Positions 1 through 7,656 of a stretch of DNA of 64,000 nucleotides are shown here, piece by piece (the stretch's first letter is position 1; each line of letters begins with the position of its first letter). The translations under genes were made by a program, and so were the position numbers. The stretch lies in contig CP051237.1 of assembly GCA_017794825.1 (NCBI GenBank), forward strand, positions 1 to 64,000, in the 5' to 3' direction. The stretch comes from Pararhizobium sp. (GTDB taxonomy: Bacteria > Pseudomonadota > Alphaproteobacteria > Rhizobiales > Rhizobiaceae). The notes below the pieces were generated by a model. The model worked only from the letters and a program-made list of their open reading frames with translations, did no database searches and had not been told where the DNA came from.

Positions 1-760
1 TTTCACGCAGCGAACATCCCGTGACCTCGGCGTCGCCGAGAATGGCGAGATTTTCGTCTCCGCATGATCCGAATTTCAGACTGGCTTCCGCAAACGCCGG
101 CTCGGAGGCCCAGCCGCTGTGGGTATCGATGCGGAGCAACTGACGGATCCTGTTCTTCGGATCGCCATCTGGCGCAACGATGTGGCGCACGGAGTAAAAT
201 CCCTGAAACGGCGGCACCTTCGACGGCGCGATGTCATCGCTGAGCGCGCCTTCCATCTCGATGATCGGGCTGCCGTAACGGCTGATCCTGGCGCCGAAAG
301 TCTTGCGCGTGCCGACATCGGCGAATTTCGAGCCTTCTTCGGGAACGATGGGCCAGACAAGATCGATATCCGCCATCTTCTTCGGCCAGCCGAGCACCTC
401 GCGCGCCTTGTAGATAGCCCAGTCGCGGTCGAGCCACATGCCGATATTGTAATGCCGTTCCGCGGGATCTCCCGGATAGGTGACGCCGACCGTCAAGCAG
501 ACTTCATGATAGGCGGAATAGCCGATGCCGCGCGCTTCCTCGCCGACCGGGTTTCTGGTGAGGTGGTAGAGTTTCAGGAACGCCGAATGCGGGTCGACCG
601 CTTTCAGTGGGGCCGGAATCCACGGCGAGAGATCGGTCTCGGTCCTGAAGGTGAGATAGATGACCCGGCCGATATATTTCTCCTCCACCATGCGGTAGCT
701 GGACAGCGTGTCCAGACCGTAAGGGGCGGCTGCGCCTATGAGTTTTCCGTTGCCTGTCAT
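1..760 (-). CDS. Acetoacetate decarboxylase-fold protein, truncated at window edge
   Basis: This gene is partial: 253 codons are present and the reading frame runs off the left edge without a stop. It starts at ATG 758-760 with GAGGTG just upstream. The product resembles the acetoacetate decarboxylase (ADC) superfamily. Residues 123-128 read LGWPKK, the family signature in which a lysine forms the Schiff base in true ADC enzymes. A second ADC-fold gene lies at 37585-38472, where the equivalent motif is GWSKR. No signal peptide is visible, so it is probably cytoplasmic. It is divergent from the amidohydrolase-like gene at 1046, and the two may share the control region 761-1045. ADC-fold proteins also include lactonases, aldolases and dehydratases, so decarboxylation of acetoacetate itself is not established. 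Confidence 0.85.
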   Translation of the reverse strand, partial: MTGNGKLIGAAAPYGLDTLSSYRMVEEKYIGRVIYLTFRTETDLSPWIPAPLKAVDPHSAFLKLYHLTRNPVGEEARGIGYSAYHEVCLTVGVTYPGDPAERHYNIGMWLDRDWAIYKAREVLGWPKKMADIDLVWPIVPEEGSKFADVGTRKTFGARISRYGSPIIEMEGALSDDIAPSKVPPFQGFYSVRHIVAPDGDPKNRIRQLLRIDTHSGWASEPAFAEASLKFGSCGDENLAILGDAEVTGCSLRE

Positions 761-989
761 ATCCACCTCGTTCGAACCAATCTACATCACCATCAGCAAG
801 CGTTTCTTTCAGCGAAACGCCAGAGCTGATCGTGAAAGCTTATCTTGAGCGACCCTTTCAGGCAAGACTGGCCTGCCAGGGATTCCGACAACAATTAATT
901 TGTTCAGCAACGGTTTTAGCGGCTTTACTACCTGAACTTCGTGGACAAATATCAATTACGGATCTTTCATTGAAGAAGCCCGAACATTC

Positions 990-1006
990 GTTCCGTTGAA
1001 CGGAAC
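990..1006. promoter_or_regulatory. 17-bp palindrome, probable IclR-type operator
   Basis: The arms GTTCCGTT and AACGGAAC flank a single central G, and the symmetry extends with mismatches to 986-1010. The site lies 40 bases upstream of the amidohydrolase-like gene at 1046 and in the 285-base divergent spacer behind the ADC-fold gene. Operators of IclR-family regulators are often palindromes of this length and type, and an IclR gene lies nearby at 1898-2704. The pairing is inferred. I see nothing else distinct in 761-1045. Confidence 0.6.
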
Positions 1007-1045
1007 AAATGCTCCGATCGGACTCAAGCTCAAAGGATATTCACC

Positions 1046-1894
1046 ATGGCGACAGTCGTCGACGCATCAGTCAATTACCGGGGCAAAACGAAGCTGCCCT
1101 TCTACCAGTCGGAGCTGCGACGCGCCGCCCGCGAACGGGCGGAACGTCCGATGACGGCCGAAGCCCTCCTCCCCGTTCTGGACGATGCGGGCATCGACAA
1201 GGCGGTGCTGATATCGAGCATAGCCGCCTCCGGCGTCGGCGGCGAAGTCGACGCCATTCACGCCGACGAAGTCTATCCGCAACTGCAGAAGGCGCCGGAC
1301 CGCCTGTTCGGCTATGTCGGCCTCAATCCGACGCTGCCGATCAACGAAAACGTCCGGTATCTGGATTACGCAATCCGCGAACTCGGCTTTCGCGGCGCCC
1401 ACGTCTATCCGCACTGGTGGGGCATCCGCATCGACGATCGCCGCTACTGGCCACTCTATGCGAAATGCGAGGAACTCGGCGCGCCGATCATGTTGCAAGT
1501 CGGATCGCCCACGCCGCGCAACCGCGCGATGATCGCGGCAAAGCCGAGCTGGCTGGATCCGGTCGCCTACGACTTCCCGAACCTGACGATTCTCGGCATT
1601 CATATCGGCTCGCCCTGGGCCAACGAGATGATCATGATGTGCCGCAATTACGAGAACGTCTACATGGTCGCCGATGCGCACAAGCCGTCGACCTGGGAGC
1701 CGGAGCTGATCGATTATCTGAACGGCGGCGGACGCCGCAACCTTGACGGCATCGAAAAGATTATCTGGGGATCGGACTGGCCCATTCAGGACATCAAGGC
1801 CTCGCTCGAGGAAGCAAAGGCGCTGCCAATTTCAAAAGAAGCGATGGACAATCTTCTGGGATTGAACGCCATGCGCGTCATGAACCTGGGTTGA
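1046..1894 (+). CDS. Amidohydrolase-2-like TIM-barrel protein (AH1)
   Basis: A 282-residue protein of the Amidohydro_2 (PF04909) type, the fold of gamma-resorcylate and aminocarboxymuconate-semialdehyde decarboxylases and related lactonases. It starts at ATG 1046 behind AAAGGA. The barrel motifs are visible: GAHVYPHWWG near residue 118, YAKCEEL near 138, LGIHIGSPW near 182, VADAH near 203 and GSDWP near 238. The N-terminal metal motif DxHxH of the family is replaced by DASVN at residues 6-10. The same replacement occurs in AH2 (11511), AH3 (33464) and AH4 (41285), and AH3 is the closest in sequence. The catalytic role is therefore uncertain: it may be an enzyme with altered metal use or a non-metal decarboxylase or hydrolase. 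It stands as a single plus-strand gene, convergent with the IclR gene. Confidence 0.85.
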   Translation: MATVVDASVNYRGKTKLPFYQSELRRAARERAERPMTAEALLPVLDDAGIDKAVLISSIAASGVGGEVDAIHADEVYPQLQKAPDRLFGYVGLNPTLPINENVRYLDYAIRELGFRGAHVYPHWWGIRIDDRRYWPLYAKCEELGAPIMLQVGSPTPRNRAMIAAKPSWLDPVAYDFPNLTILGIHIGSPWANEMIMMCRNYENVYMVADAHKPSTWEPELIDYLNGGGRRNLDGIEKIIWGSDWPIQDIKASLEEAKALPISKEAMDNLLGLNAMRVMNLG

Positions 1895-1897
1895 CCC

Positions 1898-2704
1898 TCA
1901 GGGCCGCTGAGGACCGCCGGAACCGGCGCTGATCTTACTCGCGACATCGAGGACCATCGGGATGAAGCGGTCGATCGCATCGTCGTCGAACCGGAACTCC
2001 GGTCCGCACAGGCTGATGGCGCCGACCACGACGCCGGCGGACGAGAAAATCGGCGCCGCGACCGAAGCAGCGCCGGACTGGCGTTCACCGCGGGAAGCCG
2101 CGTAGCCTTGCCCGCGGATAGCCTGCAGCCTCTCCAGCAATTGTTCGCGATCGGTGATCGTTTCTCCAGTGAGGCTCGGCAGCTGACCGTCCAGAATCCG
2201 GTTGCGATCGGCCTCAGCTAGGTTCGCGAGTATGACGAGGCTGGACGCGCCGGCATGCAGCGGATAGCTGCGCCCGATATCGACCGTCATCTTGATTTCC
2301 CGTGGAGACACGAACTGCTCGACATAGGCCCGGCGATCATTGTCGAGCAGCGACAGGGTGGTCGTCTCGCGAGTAGCGTCGCGGAGACGGACAAGTTCGG
2401 GCCGCGCCACGTCGCGAATATCCAGGCGAGAGAGGCTGCGCGCGCCCAGAATCGCAATGGCGGGTCCGAGTTCGTAGACGCCCCTGTCCGATGAATGCTG
2501 GAGCAGTCCCTTTGCGACCAGCGACTGCAGGATCCTGTGCACGACCGCCTTGCTGAGACCGAGCTGGCGCGCAAGCGCGCTGACGCCGAGGCCATTATCG
2601 CAGGATGAAAAGGCGAGCAGAACGTCGGCGACCCGGTCCGCCGCCGTCGTGCCGCGCGAGAGTTCGGTCGTTCGCACCTGTTTTGTCGGCACTGCTGCGT
2701 TCAT
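1898..2704 (-). CDS. IclR-family transcriptional regulator
   Basis: About 268 residues. The N-terminal winged helix-turn-helix covers roughly residues 15-75 (GVSALARQLGLSKAVVHRIL in the recognition region), followed by the IclR effector-binding domain (LHAGASS, ASRGERQSGAASVAAP, then a C-terminal helix). I chose ATG 2702-2704; an in-frame GTG at 2729-2731 would add nine residues, and neither start has a good ribosome-binding site. It is convergent with AH1, only three bases beyond that gene's stop. The 17-bp palindrome at 990-1006 in front of AH1 is the obvious candidate target. IclR proteins commonly respond to aromatic or aliphatic acids. The effector cannot be read from the sequence. Confidence 0.9.
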   Translation of the reverse strand: MNAAVPTKQVRTTELSRGTTAADRVADVLLAFSSCDNGLGVSALARQLGLSKAVVHRILQSLVAKGLLQHSSDRGVYELGPAIAILGARSLSRLDIRDVARPELVRLRDATRETTTLSLLDNDRRAYVEQFVSPREIKMTVDIGRSYPLHAGASSLVILANLAEADRNRILDGQLPSLTGETITDREQLLERLQAIRGQGYAASRGERQSGAASVAAPIFSSAGVVVGAISLCGPEFRFDDDAIDRFIPMVLDVASKISAGSGGPQRP

Positions 2705-2801
2705 CCTGACTTGCCCGCGCGGGTAATCCACGTGGTGCGATTTCTGTTACAGGACGGGATGACGGCAGTTCAAGCGCCTTGGCGGCGTTGCGCCGGTCTT
2801 T

Positions 2802-4187
2802 CTACTGCGGCTTCTTTCGCAGATCGATGATCGGTTTTGCTTTCCAGCCTGCGCCTTCAAGAACGGAATCGCTCACGCCGACCGGTTCCATGAGCGGCGT
2901 GACCCCGATCGTGGCCTTGACCTTTTCAGCGGCGCGGCGACCGACTTCCGCGCTGTCGTCGCGCGCACGAAACCGGATGCGCAGGCGATCCATCGAAAGC
3001 ACGTCGTCTTCGTCCTCCTTCTCGACGAAGGCCTGGAAATCAACGATGTCGCCCTCCGCCGCCAGCGCATCGACCATTGCCTGCGGATTGACGAGCATTC
3101 CCTTGATTTTGACGAAACCGTCGCGCCGCACCGGAATGCTGACGAGACGCTCCGTCAGCGCGCCGCAATGCGGGCATATCGTGCGCGTCAGCCGCGCAGT
3201 GTCTCCCAGCGCATAGCGCAACACGGTCGAGCCGCGCCGATCGAGATGGGTCAGGAGGATCAGTCCCTCTTCGCCATCGGGCACAGGCTGATGCGTTTCG
3301 GGATCGACGGCCTCGAAATAGAACTGGAGCGGCGCGGGATTGAGGTAGCCCGAGCCCGGCGTGCATTCGACCATCCCGCCCTGCATTTCCGTCGAGCCGT
3401 AGGATACGCTTATCTTCGGATCACTCGCGCCAAGCCGTTTCAGGCGGTCGACCAGATCGCGGCGCGCTTCCTCGCCAAAACCTTCGCCGGTCACGAAAAC
3501 CAGCCGCACCGACGGTAGACGCACGCCCAGTTCTTCGGCGCGGCCAAGCATCTTGCGCATATAGGAAGGCACGCCCCAGAGAATGGTCGCGTCCGTTCGC
3601 GCGGCCAGCGCGCAGACTTCATCCATCCGGTTGCCGAGCTGCGGGTGACGCGGGCTCGGCGCGCCCGGCATGGCGGCGACGACCGGAATGCCGAAGGAGG
3701 CCGCCGCGTTCATTGCCCGCGCAAAGGCTCCGTGCGGATGACGGGTGAGAGGAAAGAGATTGAGGATCACATCGTTGGCCGTCACACCGCGCAGGCGCAA
3801 CATGTTGCGGTTCAACGCCAGGATATTCAGGAAATCGTAGGAGGTCGAGACGAACGGCGTCGGGTCGCCAGTCGACCCGGTCGTGTACATCACATCCCAG
3901 ACAATGCGTTCGGTCGCGTCGAACGTATCCGGGAGTTTCAATGTGAAGTCTTCCGGGCGGCCGACGAAGTCCGCCTTGCTGGTCACCGGCAGACGTCCGA
4001 TGTCTGCGATACCCGAGATGTCCGACCTCAGAACGCCCTTCTCGCGATAGAGCCTGCTGTAGTGAGGATGGTGCTCGAATATCCGGTCCAGCGTCGCGGA
4101 AAACACCGCGTCACGCGCCTTTGCGAGATCCTCAGGATTGTGGAAGAACAGGTCATCGGGCACAAATGGCTCTTGAATATTCGTCAT
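2802..4187 (-). CDS. PaaK-type AMP-forming acyl-CoA ligase
   Basis: A 461-residue adenylate-forming enzyme of the phenylacetate-CoA ligase family. It would activate a carboxylic acid to the acyl-CoA through an acyl-AMP. The nucleotide-binding loop TTGSTGDPT is at residues 102-110, the adenine-site motif YGSTE at 263-267 and RYALGD at 324-329. A CPHCG pair at 338-342 resembles the zinc-ribbon insert seen in many PaaK-like proteins. The C-terminal domain follows RDGFVKIKG near residue 355. The length is normal for the family. It lies just downstream of the GntR gene (9-base gap) on the same strand and is probably co-transcribed with it. The neighbouring nitrilase produces carboxylic acids, so activation of the nitrilase product is a reasonable inference. 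The substrate is unknown. Confidence 0.88.
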   Translation of the reverse strand: MTNIQEPFVPDDLFFHNPEDLAKARDAVFSATLDRIFEHHPHYSRLYREKGVLRSDISGIADIGRLPVTSKADFVGRPEDFTLKLPDTFDATERIVWDVMYTTGSTGDPTPFVSTSYDFLNILALNRNMLRLRGVTANDVILNLFPLTRHPHGAFARAMNAAASFGIPVVAAMPGAPSPRHPQLGNRMDEVCALAARTDATILWGVPSYMRKMLGRAEELGVRLPSVRLVFVTGEGFGEEARRDLVDRLKRLGASDPKISVSYGSTEMQGGMVECTPGSGYLNPAPLQFYFEAVDPETHQPVPDGEEGLILLTHLDRRGSTVLRYALGDTARLTRTICPHCGALTERLVSIPVRRDGFVKIKGMLVNPQAMVDALAAEGDIVDFQAFVEKEDEDDVLSMDRLRIRFRARDDSAEVGRRAAEKVKATIGVTPLMEPVGVSDSVLEGAGWKAKPIIDLRKKPQ

Positions 4188-4196
4188 TGGGAGATG

Positions 4197-4943
4197 TCAG
4201 CTTCGTGTGATGTCGGGGCTCCACAGCGCGGCGTTCTCTCCCTCAACCCGCGACATGGACATGTGGTACTCGTAGATATCCGGCCGATACAGCGCGTTCA
4301 GATATTCGACGGGACGATCGTTCTGGTCGACCACCGTGCGCTTGACCCAGAGGAGCGGATACCCCGCCTCGATCTCCAGCAGCGGCGCGACCATAGGATC
4401 CGCCAGCTTCGCCGAGACGGACTGGTCGGCCGCCGAGACCTTGACGCCCGCCCGCTCCATCAGGAGCAGAAGCGGCGTCTCGGAAAGCTCGCGCTCGTCG
4501 CAATGACGTCCGATTTCCTCCGGCAGATAGGTGGTGAGATGCGAGAACGGTATGTTTTCATGAAAACGTACCCGCACGGCGCGCTGAACGGTGGCGCCCG
4601 GCTCGATCTTGAGTTTTTCAGCAATTGCCGGAGGCGCGGGAACATAGCCGAACTCGACCAGCTTGACGCGCGTCCGAAGCCCCATCGCCATCAGGTTTTC
4701 GAAGATCCCCTTGAGGTTCGCCGAAATGGCCTGTGGCGCCTGTGGCAGGCGGGCGAAGGTGCCCTTCCCTCTGGCGCGACTGACGAAGCCTTCCTGTTTC
4801 AGCCGATCCATCGCGCGCCGGATCGTGATCCGGGATACGCTGAAGATCTGCGACAGCTCATGTTCGGAGGGTATCTGCTTGTCGCCTGCATACTGCCCCT
4901 CCTCGATCTGCTGACGCAGGACGACATCAGAACTCCAAATCAG
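4197..4943 (-). CDS. GntR/HutC (UTRA) regulator with no normal start codon
   Basis: A GntR regulator with a C-terminal UTRA effector domain, about 248 residues if read from CTG 4941-4943. The winged helix (LRQQIEEG, then IPSEHELSQIF, VSRITIRRAM, RGKGTF) is intact, but it is in frame upstream of the first ATG (4809-4811). From that ATG back to the in-frame stop at 4974-4976 there is no ATG, GTG or TTG. CTG 4943 or ATT 4946, preceded by CAGG, are the nearest candidates that give a normal length. The extreme N-terminus also lacks the PLYxQI motif seen in the paralogue at 32614. It may use a rare start, or its 5' end may be damaged. It is divergent from the nitrilase gene, with an A+T-rich inverted repeat between them. 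Confidence 0.75.
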   Translation of the reverse strand: MIWSSDVVLRQQIEEGQYAGDKQIPSEHELSQIFSVSRITIRRAMDRLKQEGFVSRARGKGTFARLPQAPQAISANLKGIFENLMAMGLRTRVKLVEFGYVPAPPAIAEKLKIEPGATVQRAVRVRFHENIPFSHLTTYLPEEIGRHCDERELSETPLLLLMERAGVKVSAADQSVSAKLADPMVAPLLEIEAGYPLLWVKRTVVDQNDRPVEYLNALYRPDIYEYHMSMSRVEGENAALWSPDITRS

Positions 4944-4963
4944 AATCCTGTTCAGAATTCTAT

Positions 4964-4979
4964 TATTGTTATATCAATA
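4964..4979. promoter_or_regulatory. A+T-rich inverted repeat, GntR operator candidate (site 1)
   Basis: TATTG and CAATA arms surround TTATAT in the short spacer between the GntR gene and the nitrilase gene. The 12-base core TGTTATATCAAT recurs exactly at 42182-42193. The 9-base half TATTGTTAT recurs at 12399-12407 and, on the minus strand, at 38521-38529. This spacer is much richer in A+T than the flanking genes. The position suits control of both divergent genes. The assignment to the local GntR protein is inferred. Confidence 0.6.
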
Positions 4980-5032
4980 CATCATTGTTTGGCAAAGCCC
5001 CGACCCTACTGACCATCAGGAGAATGACAATC

Positions 5033-5965
5033 ATGGCAAAACACGTGGTTGCAGCAGCCCACGCCTCATCGGTCATGCTCGACAAACGGGCGTCGCTCGC
5101 AAAGGCCTGCGACCTCGTGCGCGAAGCTGGACGCTCCGGCGTGGAACTGCTTTGCTTTCCTGAAACTTTCGTGCCGGGATTTCCATACTGGATCAATCTG
5201 TACGCGCCAGCCGACCAGCATGGCATCTATGTCGGTTACGCGGATCAGTCGGTGGATCTGTCGGGTGACGAGCTCAAGCCGCTTTGCGAAGCAGCGTCAG
5301 AAGCGGGCGTCGCCGTCGTGCTCGGCCTCAGCGAGCGGGCCGGAGGCACGATGTACAACACGCAGGCGTTCATCGGTCAGGACGGCGAGTTTCTGGGAAA
5401 ACATCGAAAGCTCCAGCCGACCTACGCGGAACGGATGATCTGGTCGCAGGGCGACGGCGCGACATTGAAGGTCCATGACATGGCGGTCGGGCGAGTCGGC
5501 GCCCTGATCTGTTACGAGCATATGCTCAATCTTGCGCGCCAGGCGCTGATCGATCAGGACGTGCAGATTCACTGCGCGAGTTGGCCGACATTCGCAAGCA
5601 ACCGTGACGCGCGCAACGCGATCTACGACATGCGCGTCGAGGCGCTCATGCGATCTCACGCCATCACCGGACAATGCTTCGTCATCGTCGCCCAGAACCC
5701 GGTCACGCAGCAGAATGTGGAGGCGATCGAAGCGGCCATGGGTCCGCAATCCGTGCTCGGCATCGGCGGTGGATGGTCGGCGATCATTGGCCCCACAGGC
5801 GAATATGTCGCCGAACCGCACACCGGTCTGGAGGAAAAGCTGTTGATCGCCGAAATCGACCTCGAAGCCATTCGCAGAGCCAAGGTCCTGGCCGACACGG
5901 CCGGACATTACTCCCGCCCGGAAGTCCTGTCCCTGACGGTTGACGAGAGGCAGTTTCGCAAGTGA
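5033..5965 (+). CDS. Nitrilase-family carbon-nitrogen hydrolase
   Basis: A 310-residue nitrilase-superfamily enzyme that would hydrolyse a nitrile to a carboxylic acid and ammonia. The full catalytic triad is visible: Glu44 in PETF, Lys126 in HRKLQPT and Cys160 in GALICYEHM. The HRKLxPTxxERxxW pattern and CYE are typical of the nitrilase branch rather than of amidases or carbamoylases. I prefer ATG 5033, which lies 10 bases beyond AGGAG (5018-5022). ATG 5024 sits one base from that motif, and a TTG at 4985 has no support. The gene is divergent from the GntR regulator and probably controlled by it. The acyl-CoA ligase beyond the regulator could activate the acid product. Confidence 0.92.
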   Translation: MAKHVVAAAHASSVMLDKRASLAKACDLVREAGRSGVELLCFPETFVPGFPYWINLYAPADQHGIYVGYADQSVDLSGDELKPLCEAASEAGVAVVLGLSERAGGTMYNTQAFIGQDGEFLGKHRKLQPTYAERMIWSQGDGATLKVHDMAVGRVGALICYEHMLNLARQALIDQDVQIHCASWPTFASNRDARNAIYDMRVEALMRSHAITGQCFVIVAQNPVTQQNVEAIEAAMGPQSVLGIGGGWSAIIGPTGEYVAEPHTGLEEKLLIAEIDLEAIRRAKVLADTAGHYSRPEVLSLTVDERQFRK

Positions 5966-6025
5966 GGAAACGCAGCGGCTGCGCGGACGTTGCTGGATCG
6001 GCTCAGACCCCCGAAAATTTGTGAA

Positions 6026-6054
6026 TTGACTCCAAAAGCCAGCACCCATACCTT
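6026..6054 (+). promoter_or_regulatory. Candidate promoter for the small protein-Fic pair
   Basis: TTGACT at 6026-6031 and TACCTT at 6049-6054 are separated by 17 bases, a fair sigma-70 arrangement. Transcription would start around 6060, just before the palindrome at 6068-6091. The -10 match is weak, so confidence is modest. Confidence 0.35.
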
Positions 6055-6067
6055 GAGAACAGTTCAT

Positions 6068-6091
6068 GAACATTCGACACGTCGGATGTTC
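6068..6091. promoter_or_regulatory. 24-bp palindrome upstream of the Fic gene pair
   Basis: Two 11-base arms, GAACATTCGAC and GTCGGATGTTC, flank AC with a single mismatch between them. The site is 24 bases upstream of the GTG start at 6116 and downstream of a candidate promoter. Such placement is typical of an autoregulatory operator of a toxin-antitoxin pair. It could also form a hairpin behind the nitrilase gene, but no T-run follows, so an operator is preferred. Confidence 0.55.
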
Positions 6092-6115
6092 GCCCGCGCG
6101 GAATTGGAGTGATTC

Positions 6116-6322
6116 GTGGCAAACAGAAATCAGTTCTTTGGCAATCCGGAAGCCGATCAGGAACTCTTGCGTTTGCTGGAGAAAGCTCTCGAAACACCGG
6201 TGACGGAAGATCAGCTGCACGAGCAACGCATCAGCTTTGCTTTTGGCAACTCTCCAGATTCCAAATTCACTACGAAGGATTCGGTCCGCAAGACATCGTC
6301 GTCCATCAGACTACGGCCGTAA
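6116..6322 (+). CDS. Small hypothetical protein, candidate partner or antitoxin of Fic
   Basis: A 68-residue protein of unknown function. It starts at GTG 6116 with GGAG at 6106-6109, and its stop is six bases before the Fic gene. The N-terminal half is predicted helical and charged (residues about 12-30, ELLRLLEKALE). The second half contains RISFAFGN followed by a basic Ser/Thr-rich tail. I could not find the S/TxxxE(G/N) inhibition motif of class I Fic antitoxins. The assignment as partner rests on gene order, spacing and the upstream palindrome. Base composition is more A+T-rich than the flanking operons, like the Fic gene itself. Confidence 0.6.
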   Translation: MANRNQFFGNPEADQELLRLLEKALETPVTEDQLHEQRISFAFGNSPDSKFTTKDSVRKTSSSIRLRP

Positions 6323-6328
6323 AACGCC

Positions 6329-6925
6329 GTGTCTGTAAGGGAGAGTGACGATCCCGAGTTTTTCGCGCGCATTCAGGAACAAAACCTGCTTCGTCAGTAT
6401 GATCTGCTGACGAACTGTATCGAAATCGGATTGAAGAAGGACATCGAAGCGTTCGACAAATATAGTTTGTGGGCGCTGAATTATGCAGCGGTAGCAAATA
6501 TTGCGCAATTCGGTGGCCGCTTCCGCGAACAGCCGATCTACGTTGGCAGACACATTCCACCTCACTTCAATCAAGTTCCGCACCTGATGGATCAGTTCTT
6601 TTCCGTAATCCACGAAAACTGGGGGACACTTGATCACCCAACTCTGCTGCCTGCCTATGCGCTTTGGAGAATGAACTGGATTCATCCATTCATCGAGGGC
6701 AACGGAAGAACAGCCAGAGCAGCCTGCTATTACCTCATTTGCATGAGAAACGGAGGCCTGCTTCCGGGAAACAAGATAGTGCCGGAGAGAATACGGGAGA
6801 ATCGCGGACCCTATTACGCCGCGCTCCGAGAAGCAGACGCTTACTGGGCGGATGGTCACTTCAACGTCAACGCCCTGGCGGACTTTCTGCAAGACCTCTT
6901 GAAGGCGCAACTGACTGAAGCATAA
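6329..6925 (+). CDS. fic: Fic-domain protein (probable AMPylase or related transferase)
   Basis: A 198-residue Fic protein. The catalytic signature HPFIEGNGRTAR occupies residues 119-130 and matches HxFx(D/E)GNGRxxR, so the catalytic histidine (119) and the phosphate-binding residues are present. The segment before it (FREQPIYVGRHIPP, residues 66-79) resembles the beta-hairpin flap that positions the target. Such enzymes transfer AMP or another phosphate-containing group to hydroxyl side chains of target proteins. It starts with GTG 6329 without a clear ribosome-binding site, so translation may be coupled to the 68-residue protein upstream. No S/TxxxE(G/N) auto-inhibitory motif was found. The A+T-rich composition and lack of metabolic kinship with its neighbours suggest horizontal acquisition. 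Confidence 0.88.
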   Translation: MSVRESDDPEFFARIQEQNLLRQYDLLTNCIEIGLKKDIEAFDKYSLWALNYAAVANIAQFGGRFREQPIYVGRHIPPHFNQVPHLMDQFFSVIHENWGTLDHPTLLPAYALWRMNWIHPFIEGNGRTARAACYYLICMRNGGLLPGNKIVPERIRENRGPYYAALREADAYWADGHFNVNALADFLQDLLKAQLTEA

Positions 6926-6935
6926 CGCCGGCGTT

Positions 6936-7652
6936 CTAGCCACGCACGCCCATATAGAGGCGCGAGACCCTTTCGTCGGCGATCAGCGCCTGCGCCTGGT
7001 CCTGGATGCGGACCTGGCCAAGCTCCAGCACATAGCCGCGATCGGACGCCAGCAGCGCCTTCTTGACATTCTGCTCGACCATCAGGATGCCCTTGCCGTC
7101 TTCGGCCAGCCGACGGGCGGTGGCAAACACCAGGTCGACCATCTTTGGCGCAAGACCGATGGACGGTTCGTCGAGCATCACCACCTTGGGATCCATGATC
7201 AGCGTCCGGGCGATCTCCAGCATGCGTTGCTCGCCACCAGACAGACTGGCGGCGAATTCATCCCGGCGCTCCCGCAAGATCGGAAACATCTCGCAGACTT
7301 TCACGATGCGCTCTTGCAGCAGCTTCGCGTCGTCAAGCAGGTAGCCGCCCATGCGCAGGTTTTCGGTGATCGTCAGCTTCGGAAAAATGCTGTGATGCTG
7401 GGGAATATACGCGAGGCCGGTCACCAGCATCCTGTACGGGCTCACCTTGAAGATATCCTTGCCGTCCAGCAACACCTCGCCCTCGCGCACAGGCGCCAGG
7501 TTGAAGATGCTCTTGAGGATGGTCGACTTGCCCGCGCCGTTCTGACCGATGACGGTCACGATCTCGCCCGCCTCGACTTCGAGATCGACGCCATCGACGA
7601 TCAGCCGGCCGCCGTATCCGCCTTTCAGATTTTGTACTTTCAGCATGGTCAT
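6936..7652 (-). CDS. livF: Liv-type ABC transporter ATPase, LivF-like
   Basis: A 238-residue ATPase, last gene of the minus-strand transporter operon 12368 to 6936. Walker A is GQNGAGKST (residues 36-44), the signature is LSGGEQR, and Walker B ends MLDEP with SIGLAP. The Liv/HAAT family imports branched amino acids, but also amides, urea, aromatic acids and many other amphipathic compounds. LivF pairs with LivG to drive the LivH-LivM channel. The start ATG follows the LivG stop by four bases. Because the operon begins with an amidohydrolase-like gene and not amino-acid genes, the substrate is probably a catabolic compound. Confidence 0.93.
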   Translation of the reverse strand: MTMLKVQNLKGGYGGRLIVDGVDLEVEAGEIVTVIGQNGAGKSTILKSIFNLAPVREGEVLLDGKDIFKVSPYRMLVTGLAYIPQHHSIFPKLTITENLRMGGYLLDDAKLLQERIVKVCEMFPILRERRDEFAASLSGGEQRMLEIARTLIMDPKVVMLDEPSIGLAPKMVDLVFATARRLAEDGKGILMVEQNVKKALLASDRGYVLELGQVRIQDQAQALIADERVSRLYMGVRG

Positions 7653-7656
7653 GAGC

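Noticed and set aside
119..829. Plus-strand open frame over the left edge
   Set aside because: The opposite strand encodes a recognisable ADC-fold protein with LGWPKK. The plus-strand translation shows no family features.
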